Notes under the pieces: model-generated
Told to the model about the DNA's origin: nothing
Database searches by the model: none
The model's input: the letters and a program-made list of their open reading frames with translations, nothing else
Translations under genes and position numbers: made by a program
DNA from: DATFVA01 sp963839165
Lineage (GTDB): Bacteria; Bacteroidota; Ignavibacteria; Ignavibacteriales; Ignavibacteriaceae
Assembly (NCBI GenBank): GCA_963839165.1
Contig: CAWIUG010000045.1
Location: 124,001 to 188,000, forward strand
Direction: 5' to 3'
Length of the DNA: 64,000 bases
Shown: piece after piece, positions 7,842 through 17,791 of the stretch
How positions within the stretch are numbered: the first letter of the stretch is position 1
Layout: each line of letters opens with the position of its first letter

Positions 7842-9677
7842 ATGAAATATTTCTACTTATTCATTATGATTCTGCTTGTTAGCTCACAGGAATATGCTCA
7901 ATATCCTAATGTGATGATAAATAATCCTTCAAGCACAGATCCGGAAGAAGTCTCGATAGCTATTGACCCTTCAAACCCAAATTACCTTGCCGCCGGGGCA
8001 AATATAGATTATACTTATTATTCAACTGACGGCGGTTATAATTGGAACCAGCAGACATTATCGTCTTCACTCGGGGTTTGGGGGGATCCATGTCTGGTTT
8101 TTGACGGCAGTGGGAATTTGTATTATGGACACCTCTCCGTTGCAAGCTACTGGATTGACAGGATTGTTATACAACGTTCTACTAATCACGGTGTAACTTT
8201 TAATGACGGTGCAGGCATAGGGTTTAATAGTCCCAGGGAGCAGGATAAGGAATGGATTGGTGTTGATATGACTAACTCTCCTTATCATGGGAACGTGTAT
8301 GTAACATGGACTGAGTTTGACAGCTATGGCAGTTCTAATCCCGCCGATAGTTCGAGAATTCGTTTTTCACGCTCCACCGATCAGGGACTAACCTGGTCTC
8401 CTGCAGTAACTATAAGCGATGTGAGTGGTGATTGTATTGACAGTGACAATACAGATGAGGGTGCTGTGCCATGTGTTGGACCTGACGGGCAAATATACGT
8501 AAGCTGGGCGGGACCACTGGGATTAATGTTCGATAAATCAACTGACGGAGGAACAACCTGGGGGAATGATACTTTTGTCTCAGATATTCCAGGCGGATGG
8601 GATTTTGCAGTCTCGGGGATTTACAGAGCTAACGGATTACCAATTACAGCCTGCGATACCTCCGATGCTTCCCCTTACAATGGCAATATTTATATTAATT
8701 GGTCTGATCAGAGAAACGGAACAGACAATACAGATGTGTTCTTTGTAAAATCGTCTGATGGGGGAAATACATGGACATCACCGTTAAAGGTTAATGATGA
8801 TAATACAACCCGGCATCAGTTTTTTACATGGATGACTATCGATCAAACAACAGGATTTATTTACTGTTGTTTCTATGATAGAAGGAACACTACAGGAGCA
8901 ACAACCGACGTATTTGTGGCGAGGTCTATCGACGGCGGCGAAAGTTTTGAAAATTTCAAGGTTAGCGAATCCTCATTTACCCCGACCTCAGGTGTATTTT
9001 TCGGAGATTATACGAATATTGCTGCTTATAACAGGATGGTTTACCCCATGTGGATGCGTCTCAATAATTCTACTCTAAGTGTCTGGACCGCAATAATTCA
9101 CGACACAACCAGCGTTGTTCCGGTTGAACTTTCCTCCTTTAGTTCTGAAACATCAGGAGGAAAGGTTTATTTAAGCTGGGAAACACAAACAGAAACTAAT
9201 AACAGAGTCTTTGAAATTCAGAGAAGCCGGAACTCAGATGATTTTGTCACCATTGGATTTATAGATGGAAAAGGAACATCAACCTTCCCAATTAAATATG
9301 AATATACTGATGAACCATTATCGGATGGAACTTATTATTACAGGCTGAAGCAGATCGATTTTTCAGGAGATTATAGCTATTCTAAAATCCTTGAGGTTAA
9401 CCTTGTAGTTTTCAGGAATTTTGTTCTGGAGCAGAATTATCCAAACCCGTTTAATCCTTCCACAACTATCGGATATGAATTACCTCATGAATCCGATGTC
9501 GTAATTAAGGTGTATGACGTTCTTGGCAACGAAGTAGCTACCCTTATTAATGGTAGGCAGACCGCGGGAGTTCACGAAGTAAAATTTGATGGATCAAAAC
9601 AAGGTAGCGGAATTTATGTATACAGGATGAATACCGATAATATTACAGTTACGAAAAAAATGATCCTGATGAAATAA
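7842..9677 (+). CDS. Secreted BNR-repeat (sialidase-fold) protein with type IX secretion tail
   Basis: The 611-residue product starts with a signal peptide (MKYFYLFIMILLVSSQEYAQ). Asp-box-like motifs recur through the body: 'STDGGYNW', 'STDQGLTW', 'STDGGTTW', 'SSDGGNTW' and 'SIDGGESF', giving a beta-propeller of the BNR type. A short fibronectin-like stretch ('VYLSWETQTETNN') follows, then the C-terminal sorting domain beginning 'LEQNYPNPFNPSTTIGYEL' and ending 'TVTKKMILMK', which sends proteins through the type IX secretion system to the surface. I see no FRIP arginine motif, so sialidase activity is not assured. ATG 7842 is preferred over 7749 because it begins the signal peptide. Confidence 0.85.
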   Translation: MKYFYLFIMILLVSSQEYAQYPNVMINNPSSTDPEEVSIAIDPSNPNYLAAGANIDYTYYSTDGGYNWNQQTLSSSLGVWGDPCLVFDGSGNLYYGHLSVASYWIDRIVIQRSTNHGVTFNDGAGIGFNSPREQDKEWIGVDMTNSPYHGNVYVTWTEFDSYGSSNPADSSRIRFSRSTDQGLTWSPAVTISDVSGDCIDSDNTDEGAVPCVGPDGQIYVSWAGPLGLMFDKSTDGGTTWGNDTFVSDIPGGWDFAVSGIYRANGLPITACDTSDASPYNGNIYINWSDQRNGTDNTDVFFVKSSDGGNTWTSPLKVNDDNTTRHQFFTWMTIDQTTGFIYCCFYDRRNTTGATTDVFVARSIDGGESFENFKVSESSFTPTSGVFFGDYTNIAAYNRMVYPMWMRLNNSTLSVWTAIIHDTTSVVPVELSSFSSETSGGKVYLSWETQTETNNRVFEIQRSRNSDDFVTIGFIDGKGTSTFPIKYEYTDEPLSDGTYYYRLKQIDFSGDYSYSKILEVNLVVFRNFVLEQNYPNPFNPSTTIGYELPHESDVVIKVYDVLGNEVATLINGRQTAGVHEVKFDGSKQGSGIYVYRMNTDNITVTKKMILMK

Positions 9678-9699
9678 GATTCCCGGATAAGGTATTAAA

Positions 9700-9728
9700 A
9701 AGGCTGCTTAAAGGGCAGCCTTTTTTTT
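9700..9728 (+). terminator. Rho-independent terminator
   Basis: Stem AAGGCTGC (9700-9707) and GCAGCCTT (9715-9722) with a 7-base loop, running into eight T residues. It ends the BNR-protein transcript. Confidence 0.9.
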
Positions 9729-9798
9729 AAGAGATGGTTACTGCCTTAACTTTAATAAATGCTGACCTTATATTTATCTATAATATCATCCATGCAAT

Positions 9799-10581
9799 AT
9801 GAATCTGCAGCAAAAACTCGATTATCATTACAGATCTTTCGACAGATCCAAAATTTCTCCTGACCCGCTTCAGTTCCTTCACCTTTATTCCAATACAAAG
9901 GATATTGAAGTAATGGGATTTATCGCTGCTGTTTTTGCATACGGCAACGTAAAGCAGATAATTAATACACTCAATAAATTTGTTGAGATCTCAAAAAATC
10001 ATCCATACAGATTCATTACTTCTTTCAGCGACCGTAAAAATGATAAAGGACTGCAGGATTTATACCATCGCTTTTATTCTTATAAGGATGTTATCACCCT
10101 CTTCCTGGTAATGGAAAAAATATACGGAGAGTATGGATCTCTTAAAAATCTTTTCCTTAAATATTATTCGGATAAAGATGATAATATCAAAAACGCCTTG
10201 AACGGATTTTCTCATCATTTTATTAACGAGATTAAGGTAGTTACAAAACATCATAGTCTGAGTCAGGGTGCAAAGTTTATGTTTCCTTTACCCGAACTTG
10301 GAAGTGCCTGCAAAAGAAAAAACCTCTTCCTGAGATGGATGGTGAGGAAGGATGATCTGGATTTCGGTCTGTGGAGCGAAATTCCAAAAGACAAACTCAT
10401 TATTCCCGTCGATACACACGTAGCGCGTGTTTGTAAAGAGTTAAAGTTGACGACACGGAAAAATGTTGACTGGAAAATGGCGGAGGAAATCACTGAAAAT
10501 CTGAAAAAATTTGATCCGAAAGACCCTGTAAAATATGATTTTGCAATCTGCCATATTGGCATGCGGAAGATGGTGTTCTAG
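9799..10581 (+). CDS. DUF2400/TIGR02757 family protein
   Basis: A 260-residue cytoplasmic protein. 'HLYSNTKDIEVMGFIAAVFAYGNVKQI', 'KRKNLFLRWMVRKDDLDFGLW' and 'VDTHVARVCKELKLTTRKN' are hallmarks of the TIGR02757 family. The C-terminal half has the helix-hairpin-helix flavour of DNA glycosylases, and the family is widespread in Bacteroidota, but no function is established. It stands alone, with terminators or gaps on both sides. Confidence 0.85.
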   Translation: MNLQQKLDYHYRSFDRSKISPDPLQFLHLYSNTKDIEVMGFIAAVFAYGNVKQIINTLNKFVEISKNHPYRFITSFSDRKNDKGLQDLYHRFYSYKDVITLFLVMEKIYGEYGSLKNLFLKYYSDKDDNIKNALNGFSHHFINEIKVVTKHHSLSQGAKFMFPLPELGSACKRKNLFLRWMVRKDDLDFGLWSEIPKDKLIIPVDTHVARVCKELKLTTRKNVDWKMAEEITENLKKFDPKDPVKYDFAICHIGMRKMVF

Positions 10582-10746
10582 TCTCCCGTTTAGTAGTTTG
10601 TATTTTATTGTGGTTTGCTTAGTCGTTTGCAGGAGGTTGTATGTTAACCTTAAAGGTTCAACAGTCAAAATAATCTTTGCTTTTCGGGATAAATTTCTAA
10701 ATATTCGTCTGTTAAATTTTGTTTCTTTAGTTATCTGGAGAATTTA

Positions 10747-12820
10747 ATGGCGAATAACAATACTGCGGGTTCAGAATTCAAACCTTATATCTCTCCTTCT
10801 CAGTCAATCCCCGAATTAACTCTCAAATCGATTTTAATGGGTGCTTTCTTCGGAATTTTGTTCGGTGCGGCCTCTGTATTTCTGGCTTTGAAAGCCGGGT
10901 TAACAGTATCCGCCTCGATACCGATTGCTGTTTTGGCGATTTCTATAGGCAGGAAATATTTTAAGACCACTATACTTGAGAACAATATCATCCAGACTAC
11001 CGGTTCTGCCGGCGAATCTATTGCGGCAGGCGTTGTATTTACTCTGCCGGCTTTCTTATTTATGTCGTTGAATGACTCCGGTATGAGTGTTGGTGCCGGT
11101 TATTTTAACTACTGGACGATATTGGCACTCGCTATGTTCGGAGGAATACTGGGTACTTTGATGATGATTCCTCTGCGAAGATCCCTTATTGTAAATGAAC
11201 ATCATACGCTCCCTTATCCTGAAGGGACGGCCTGCGCCTCTGTTCTTATTGCGGGTGATAAAGGTGGAGACTTTGCTAAAACTGCATACCAGGGACTATC
11301 GGTCGCTCTTGGTTATGCTCTTCTCCAAAGGGTTTTTCACGTGATCGCTGAGGCTCCGGCCTGGGTTTCTGCACAGACGAATAAATTTTTTCCTTCTGCT
11401 ACCGTAAATGGTGAAATTACGCCTGAATATATGGGTGTGGGTTATATAATAGGGCCAAGGATAGCCGGTATACTTGTGGCTGGCGGTGTTCTTGCCTGGC
11501 TGGGTTTAATTCCACTCCTGGCTAGCCTCGTACCCCCTGATATGATTGCCAGGCAATTAATCAAATTGGGATATTTGAAGGATATGATCACGCCAGGAGG
11601 TCCCGGAAGCTGGGATCCTCAGCTGCATACCTTCTCCAGCTATCCTACTGCAATCTACCATGCGTATATAAGGCAGATCGGTGCAGGAGCTGTGGCTGCA
11701 GGAGGATTAATAACGATTAATTAAAACGTTCCCTACAATTATTTCTTCATTTAAGGGAAGCGTTGCCTCGCTTAAGAATAAAGGTGGAGGGATAAAAGTT
11801 GTTCGTACGGAAAATGACCTCTCCTTTGTGACTGTTCTTGTAGGCAGCGTTGGACTAATAATCATCATGATAATTCTCCCTATGATCCCGGGTGATACTG
11901 TAGTGAATAAGATGCTGCTTGGAGTGCTGGTTATTGTTTTTGGATTTTTCTTCGTGACTGTTTCAAGCCGTATCGTGGGTATAATTGGTTCAAGTTCGAA
12001 TCCAATCTCCGGAATGACTATTGCGACACTGATGGGTACAGGACTTGTATTCATCGCCGTGGGCTGGACAGGGAAGGTTTTTGAACCGATGGCCCTTGTT
12101 GTAGGAAGTATGATATGTATAGCTGCAGCAAATGCGGGCGCTACATCGCAGGACCTGAAAACCGGATTCCTTGTGGGTGCTACTCCAAGATATCAGCAGA
12201 TTGCCCTGTTTATTGGGGCTATTGTTTCCTCCCTGGTGATAGGCTGGACAATCCAGCAGCTTGATTCTCCTACACCTGATATGGCTTCAATGGGCATTAT
12301 TCACGCAATCGGTAGCGATAAGTTTCCTGCCCCGCAGGGGACACTGATGGCTACCCTTATTAAGGGACTGCTGTCATTTAATCTCGACTGGCAGTTTGTG
12401 CTTGTAGGAGCTTTTCTTGCAATTACTGTTGAGCTTTGCGGCGTTAATGCCTTATCCTTTGCTGTTGGTGCTTATCTGCCTTTATCAACTACTCTGCCGA
12501 TATTTGTAGGGGGAGCAATAAAAGGTATTTCTGATAAAATCGCCGCAAGAAAAGGAGAGGCAAGAGAAGATAGTGAACTTGGAAGCGGTAGTCTTTTTGC
12601 TACCGGGCTGGTTGCCGGAGGTGCGCTGGCGGGAGTCATTGTTGCCTTGCTCTCGGTGAACGATAATATATTTAACTTCTTTAAGTCGATTAGCACCGAA
12701 GGTTTCTTAAGCCGCGTTCTCGGTGAAAGCGGCTATGAAATACTTGGTGTTTTATTCTTTGGCCTTATGGGATATATTCTTTACAGGGTTTCCCGTAAGC
12801 CGCAGGCTAAGATAGAGTAG
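10747..12820 (+). CDS. OPT-family oligopeptide/metal-chelate transporter, interrupted by one frameshift
   Basis: Two collinear frames together give a normal OPT transporter of about 690 residues with many membrane segments. The first frame (10747-11724) holds the family start 'LTLKSILMGAFFGILFGAAS' and 'LPYPEGTACASVLIAGD', and stops right after 'GGLIT'. The second frame resumes at 11717 with 'LIKTFPTIISSFKGS', the expected continuation, and runs to 12820. One extra A around 11716 explains the break. OPT proteins of this clade import small peptides or metal chelates by proton symport. Whether the break is real or an assembly error is open; the protein sequence on both sides looks under selection. 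A related sugar/anion-type MFS gene follows 12 bases later. Confidence 0.85.
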
Positions 12821-12832
12821 AATACCCGTTAC

Positions 12833-14138
12833 ATGGATAGCACAGCAATTATAAAAAGAGAACCATCTGCCTTTTTCAGGTGGATGGTTCTTTTATTTCT
12901 CAGCATTGCTATGTTCGGAAATTATTATGTATTCGACTCAATTGCTCTGGTGGCCGACCAGCTTAAAACGGAGCTTCATTTTACGGATCTTGATATCGGG
13001 CAGCTGTATTCGTATTACAGTGCGGCTGCTATAATTGTACTCGTTTTCGGCGGAATACTTGTAGATAAATGGGGGACCAAAAAATCAGCTATTATTTTTG
13101 CGTCAATCTGTACCGTTTCAGGCTTCCTTGTCGCTTTTTCCACCAGTCTCTGGCCAATGCTTGCCGGCCGCTTTTTATTGGGGATCGGTTCAGAACCTCT
13201 CATTGTCGCTATAACTGTTGCAATTGCAAAGTGGTTTAAAGCTAAAGAACTGAGCTTTGCTATGGGTATTAACCTGCTTGTAGCAAGGAGTGGTACCGTG
13301 GCAGTTGACAACTCTCCGTCTGTGTTCTCCGGACTTTATCATGGTGGTTATGCCGGTCCTTTATTCCTGGCTGCAATTATCGGTATCCTGTCGCTCGCAG
13401 GAATTTTAATTTATTACATCCTTGAATCCGCCGGTGAGAAGAAGTTTGTTCTGGGTAAAGGAGAAAAAACAGATAAGTTAAACGTGAAGGATTTTTTCAA
13501 GTATAATAAGTCTTTCTGGTATATCACTCTTTTGTGCGTCACTTTTTATTCGGCCATCTTTCCATTCCGGAGTTTTGCCATAAAGTTTTTTATGGAGAGC
13601 CATAATGTAACCCGCGAAACGGCCGGCTGGATGATCTCAATGCTGCCGCTTTCTGCAATGATAGCTACGCCCCTTATCGGTCTACTGGTCGATTTCATCG
13701 GAAAGCGTGCAACTCTTATGATGATAGGGTCAGTACTTCTAATGCCCGTCTACCTTATTATGGGTTATAGCAGACATGACTCTATATGTGCCTGTGATTA
13801 TGATGGGAGTTGCGTTTTCACTAATCCCTGCGGTAATGTGGCCTGCGGTTGCCTATATTGTTAAAGAAAAGAGACTGGGTTCGGGCTATGCCCTGATGAC
13901 CCTGATACAACAGGTAGGAATGATGATTCTCCCTATTTTAGTAGGAGCCGCAAATGATTATTCGGGAGCAAGCGCTGCAAATCCCCAGGGATATCGCCCC
14001 GGAATGTGGATCTTTTCAATATTGGGCATATTGGGCTTTATATTTGCATTCCTGCTGAGAAAAGCAGAAACGGGCCCGGGTGGTCACGGACTTGAAAAAG
14101 GCATGAGGCAGATTGAGGTGAAAAGAGAAACACCTTAA
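12833..14138 (+). CDS. Major facilitator superfamily transporter, interrupted by one frameshift
   Basis: About 434 residues and twelve membrane segments when two frames are joined. The first (12833-13864) covers the loop motif 'GGILVDKWGTKKS' and most of the second bundle. It leaves homology after 'MPVYLIMGYS'. The second frame (open from about 13776 to 14138) carries 'MTLYVPVIMMGVAFSLIPAVMWPAVAYIV' and the C-terminal tail. A net +1 shift near 13770 links them. The early 'FGNYYVFDSIALVADQLK' resembles organic-anion or hexose-phosphate type MFS carriers, but the substrate is unknown. It probably shares a transcript with the OPT gene, 12 bases upstream, which is also broken. Confidence 0.8.
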
Positions 14139-14231
14139 TCTGTTATGATCTGATAGTTCCAGCCGTATTTTACAATTCTTTTTTAGATATAATATTTGTA
14201 TGTTAAACTAATGCGATACTCATGAGGTAAT

Positions 14232-14993
14232 ATGTTCATACGCAAATTTACTGTGTCATTAGTTTTCCTGTGGGTTATATTCAACTGCAGCTTGTCCGCT
14301 CAAACTTTTGGTTTCGGCTGTCTGGGTTTTGTTGGTGGATACGGAGGATATTCATACCAGAAGATTCAGCCAGGATCATTGAATGATTACATAGATGATT
14401 TTAATCTTATCTATAAAGATTCTCTTTCTTCACCCATGGATAAGTTCGGGCAATCGGACGGCTACAGGCTGGGATTGAATTTCTTCCGCGCTAAGTTCAA
14501 AGGCTTCATAATTACCGCTAAAGGCTTTTATCAGAACCTATCGGAACAGCATAAAGCTACCGAACACCTTGTCGGCGGCGACGGCAACACAACACTCCAG
14601 CTTGAAATTATCAACTGGGCTCTGGGCATCGACCTTGGAACTCAGATTACCGGAGGTTTAAGCTGGAAAGTAATTGATGCGGCTCTGTTGTTCAATAATG
14701 CTAAATTCACTTCTACCCAGAATCTGCCGAATGCTGTTACTATTGTTAACCAGTATAAATCGGAATCAACAAGCCTTGGCTATACAATAGGCACGGGATT
14801 CATTCTCGAAGTTGTTGATGAATATTTATCGATAGAGGGTTTGGCAGCTTATACCGATTTCAGTATTGATAAAATGAAAACCGACGACGGAAAATATTTT
14901 GCTTCCACTCAGGATACCCCGGATTCAAAAAAGTTTATTGAAAAAGGGGGATTTAATGCAGTAATACAGTTAAACATTGGATTGCCGCTTTAA
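14232..14993 (+). CDS. Outer-membrane-like protein of unknown function
   Basis: A 253-residue protein with a signal peptide ending 'SLSAQ'. The mature part alternates hydrophobic and polar residues with many glycines and aromatics ('GLNFFRAKFKGFIITAKGFYQNL', 'LSWKVIDAALLFNNAKF') and closes with 'NAVIQLNIGLPL', the look of an eight-to-ten-strand beta barrel. I do not recognise the family. It stands between the MFS gene and an M29-like peptidase without obvious coupling to either. Confidence 0.65.
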   Translation: MFIRKFTVSLVFLWVIFNCSLSAQTFGFGCLGFVGGYGGYSYQKIQPGSLNDYIDDFNLIYKDSLSSPMDKFGQSDGYRLGLNFFRAKFKGFIITAKGFYQNLSEQHKATEHLVGGDGNTTLQLEIINWALGIDLGTQITGGLSWKVIDAALLFNNAKFTSTQNLPNAVTIVNQYKSESTSLGYTIGTGFILEVVDEYLSIEGLAAYTDFSIDKMKTDDGKYFASTQDTPDSKKFIEKGGFNAVIQLNIGLPL

Positions 14994-15018
14994 TTTTATT
15001 TCTCATCAGAAAAATAAT

Positions 15019-15984
15019 ATGAAATTAACCAAACTCGATTCCGCATCTGTGATTGCTATACAGGAATGTATGGCGGTAAAGAAGAATGAGAGAATTCTTG
15101 TTATTACCGATGAACAGAAACGTGAAATCGGATATTCGCTTTACTCGAATGCTGTACGCCTGGGTTACAAGGCACTTTTTGTGGAAACTAAATCCGGAAA
15201 GATAAATGGTGAGGAACCTACAGCAGAGATTTCACATCTCATGCAGGAGTTTGATGTTGTTTTTATCCCGACGGCAAAATCATTAACTCATACTGATGCC
15301 AGAAGAAATGCTTCAAAAAAAGGCGTGAGGGTTGCTACTTTTCCTGGAATTACCCGTGAAGTGATGATACGCGGGCTGAATGCTGATTATAAGAAGATTT
15401 CCAGACTTTCAATTAAGCTGAAAAAGATACTTGAGAAGGGAAAAGAAGTCAGGGTAACTGCGCCTGCTGGTACCGATATCTCATTCAGAATTGAGGGTCG
15501 GGAAGCCTTTGCCAGCAAAGGCCTGTTTCACAAAAAAGGAGAAAGTGGGAATCTTCCCACAGGTGAGACATTCCTGGCTCCACTCGAAGGAACTTCAAAC
15601 GGGGTATTTGTTGTTGATGGATCGATGGCAGGACTGGGACTGGTTAAGGGATCTAAGATTCGTATTTCAGTGAAAAATGGCTTTGCCGCGGAAATAACCG
15701 GTGGCCCAATGGCTAAAAGACTTGTAAAAATGCTTGATTCTGTTGGAAAAAATGCCAGGAATATCGCTGAATTCGGGATTGGAACCAACGATAGTGTTAA
15801 ATTAAGCGGAATTCTGCTGGAAGATGAAAAGGTTATGGGTACAGTGCATATAGCATTGGGTAATAATGTGTCGATGGGCGGAAAAATCAATGTTCCAATC
15901 CATCTTGATGGAGTAATTAAGGAACCAACCGTCTTTTTAGATGGTAAAGTAATTATGAAAAATGGCAAATTGCTGGTTATATAG
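15019..15984 (+). CDS. Aminopeptidase T-like (M29/COG2309) protein
   Basis: A 321-residue protein. The C-terminal part 'AEFGIGTND', 'EKVMGTVHIALG' and 'INVPIHLDGVIKEPTVFLDG' matches the metal-ligand region of M29 aminopeptidases and their NicX-like relatives. The N-terminal half is shorter and more divergent than in classical 410-residue M29 enzymes, so this belongs to the short branch commonly annotated 'leucyl aminopeptidase (aminopeptidase T)'. It probably acts in the cytoplasm as a metallo-enzyme; substrate unknown. ATG 15019 starts the homology. Confidence 0.75.
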   Translation: MKLTKLDSASVIAIQECMAVKKNERILVITDEQKREIGYSLYSNAVRLGYKALFVETKSGKINGEEPTAEISHLMQEFDVVFIPTAKSLTHTDARRNASKKGVRVATFPGITREVMIRGLNADYKKISRLSIKLKKILEKGKEVRVTAPAGTDISFRIEGREAFASKGLFHKKGESGNLPTGETFLAPLEGTSNGVFVVDGSMAGLGLVKGSKIRISVKNGFAAEITGGPMAKRLVKMLDSVGKNARNIAEFGIGTNDSVKLSGILLEDEKVMGTVHIALGNNVSMGGKINVPIHLDGVIKEPTVFLDGKVIMKNGKLLVI

Positions 15985-16065
15985 ATCATTTTGAGATGAT
16001 ATGTGAACTTTTATCTTCAAAATGAATTATATATCTTTGAAATAATTAAAAAATAAGAGAAAAGG

Positions 16066-16629
16066 ATGGCAGTGTTACCTATAACTGTATACGGGGATAA
16101 AATCCTCAGGAAGAAAGCAGCCAGGGTTACAAAAGTTGATCTTAAGACGATAGAGCTGATTAAGAATATGTTTGATACTATGCGAAATGCCAATGGCATT
16201 GGTCTGGCTGCCAACCAGGTTGGAGTGGATAAGTCAATCTTCATAGTCGATATCTCACAAGTTGAAGAATATGAGGATACAAAACCTATTGCTTTTATAA
16301 ATCCTAAAATTATAGCCCGCTCTGATAAGAAAATCCTTATGGAAGAAGGCTGTCTCAGTATTCCTGACGTGCGCGAGGAAGTTAGAAGGTCTGAGGCTAT
16401 TACCATAGTTTATTACGATGCCGACCTTAAGGAACAAACACTGGAGGCGGACGGCCTGATGGCCCGGGTAATTCAGCACGAGTATGATCACCTCAAGGGA
16501 ATCCTGTTTACTGATCTTATTCCGGATGATGTTAAAAAGAAATATAAAAAAGAAATTAACAAGATCAGGAAGAGAAAGGTAGATATTGACTATCCGATAA
16601 CGGAAAATGTGGATTACCAGCTGGCATGA
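16066..16629 (+). CDS. def: Peptide deformylase
   Basis: A 187-residue metalloenzyme that removes the formyl group from nascent protein N-termini. All three family motifs are present: 'GIGLAANQVG' (motif 1, with I where H/V is usual), 'EEGCLSIP' (metal-binding cysteine) and 'QHEYDHLKG' (HExxH zinc or iron site). AAAGG lies just upstream of the ATG. The stop overlaps the fmt start by four bases (ATGA), the common def-fmt pairing that couples formylation and deformylation. Confidence 0.96.
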   Translation: MAVLPITVYGDKILRKKAARVTKVDLKTIELIKNMFDTMRNANGIGLAANQVGVDKSIFIVDISQVEEYEDTKPIAFINPKIIARSDKKILMEEGCLSIPDVREEVRRSEAITIVYYDADLKEQTLEADGLMARVIQHEYDHLKGILFTDLIPDDVKKKYKKEINKIRKRKVDIDYPITENVDYQLA

Positions 16630-17528
16630 AAATAATTTTCATGGGTACTCCTGATTTTGCGGTTCCTTCACTTAAAAGATTATTTGAAAGCAGACACCAG
16701 GTTGCCGCTGTGGTGACTACCCCTGATAAACAGAGGGGGAGAGGACAGAAATTCACCTTCACTCCTGTAAAAGAATTCGCTCTTTCAAATAATATTCCTG
16801 TTCTTCAGCCTGAAAAACTTAAAAACGATGATTTCATTAACGAATTAAAAAAGTTTGAAGCAGATCTCTATGTAATCGTTGCCTTCAGAATACTTCCCAT
16901 TGGAGTTTTTACAATCCCGCCTAAGGGCTCTTTCAACCTTCACGGCTCATTGCTTCCTGCTTACAGAGGTGCTGCACCTATACAATGGGCCCTTATCAAT
17001 GGGGAAAAAGAGACAGGATTAACTACGTTCGCCCTGGCAGAAAAAGTAGATACAGGGAATATTTATTATCAGGAAAAAGTTGAGATACATGCCGAGGATA
17101 ATTTTGGAACATTGCACGACAGGATGAGCATAAAGGGTGCCGAAGTTGTGTATAAAACGGTAGAGATAATCGAATCTGGAAACTTTGCGTTAAAGGAACA
17201 GGATAATTCGAAAGCCTCACCTGCACCGAAGATAACTAAGGAAACACAGGAAATTGACTGGAATAGGTCCGCGGTTGAAGTACATAACCTCATAAGAGGG
17301 TTATCCCCATATCCCGGAGCCTTCTTTTTTCATAATAATAAGCTTATTAAAATTTATACCTCTAAACATTCAGATGAAAAATTAGATTCAGGAGAAATAA
17401 AGCAGACAAAAACGGAGCTGTTTATCGGATGTGGTGAAGGTTCGCTGGAGGTACTTGAGCTTCAACTTGAGGGGAAAAAGAGAATGCATACAGAGGAGTT
17501 TCTCAGAGGCTACAGTTTCAATAGTTAA
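16626..17528 (+). CDS. fmt: Methionyl-tRNA formyltransferase
   Basis: A 300-residue cytoplasmic enzyme that formylates initiator Met-tRNA with 10-formyltetrahydrofolate. It shows 'MGTPDFAVPSL' at the N-terminus, the catalytic block 'FNLHGSLLPAYRGAAPIQWALINGEKETG' (asparagine, histidine and the SLLP loop), and the C-terminal OB-like domain beginning near 'EIDWNRSAVEVHNLIRGLSPYPGAF'. The length is slightly short of the 310-315 usual, lost at the C-terminus. It is translationally coupled to def. Confidence 0.96.
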   Translation: MKIIFMGTPDFAVPSLKRLFESRHQVAAVVTTPDKQRGRGQKFTFTPVKEFALSNNIPVLQPEKLKNDDFINELKKFEADLYVIVAFRILPIGVFTIPPKGSFNLHGSLLPAYRGAAPIQWALINGEKETGLTTFALAEKVDTGNIYYQEKVEIHAEDNFGTLHDRMSIKGAEVVYKTVEIIESGNFALKEQDNSKASPAPKITKETQEIDWNRSAVEVHNLIRGLSPYPGAFFFHNNKLIKIYTSKHSDEKLDSGEIKQTKTELFIGCGEGSLEVLELQLEGKKRMHTEEFLRGYSFNS

Positions 17529-17791
17529 TTATCCTTTTTTTAATACGATAACTTATCCATCAATTTTTCCAAAACATTTTTAAGCTCTCTGATATATCGA
17601 TGAACCGGAGTTGGCGGAGAACGGCCAGCATTTTACGTAATTTATCCAGGCAGCGGTTTATTTATTTTATCTCACTATTATTGTTTTAATGATTCACTAC
17701 TTTTGATTATTATTATTCTTTCAATTTAACCAAATTATCAATATTAGTATCCGGGGGAGCAGTATTATGTTTAAAAATCAGGATGATTTAA

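Noticed and set aside
12001..12025. tRNA T-arm-like 'GGTTCAAGTTCGAATCC'
   Set aside because: It lies inside the OPT coding sequence and no cloverleaf can be built around it.
11707..12054. 115-residue minus-strand frame over the OPT frameshift
   Set aside because: The opposite strand reads as OPT transporter in both frames around the break; this is a shadow.
15528..15989. 153-residue minus-strand frame
   Set aside because: Antisense to the M29-like gene, low-complexity serine/proline translation, no start context.
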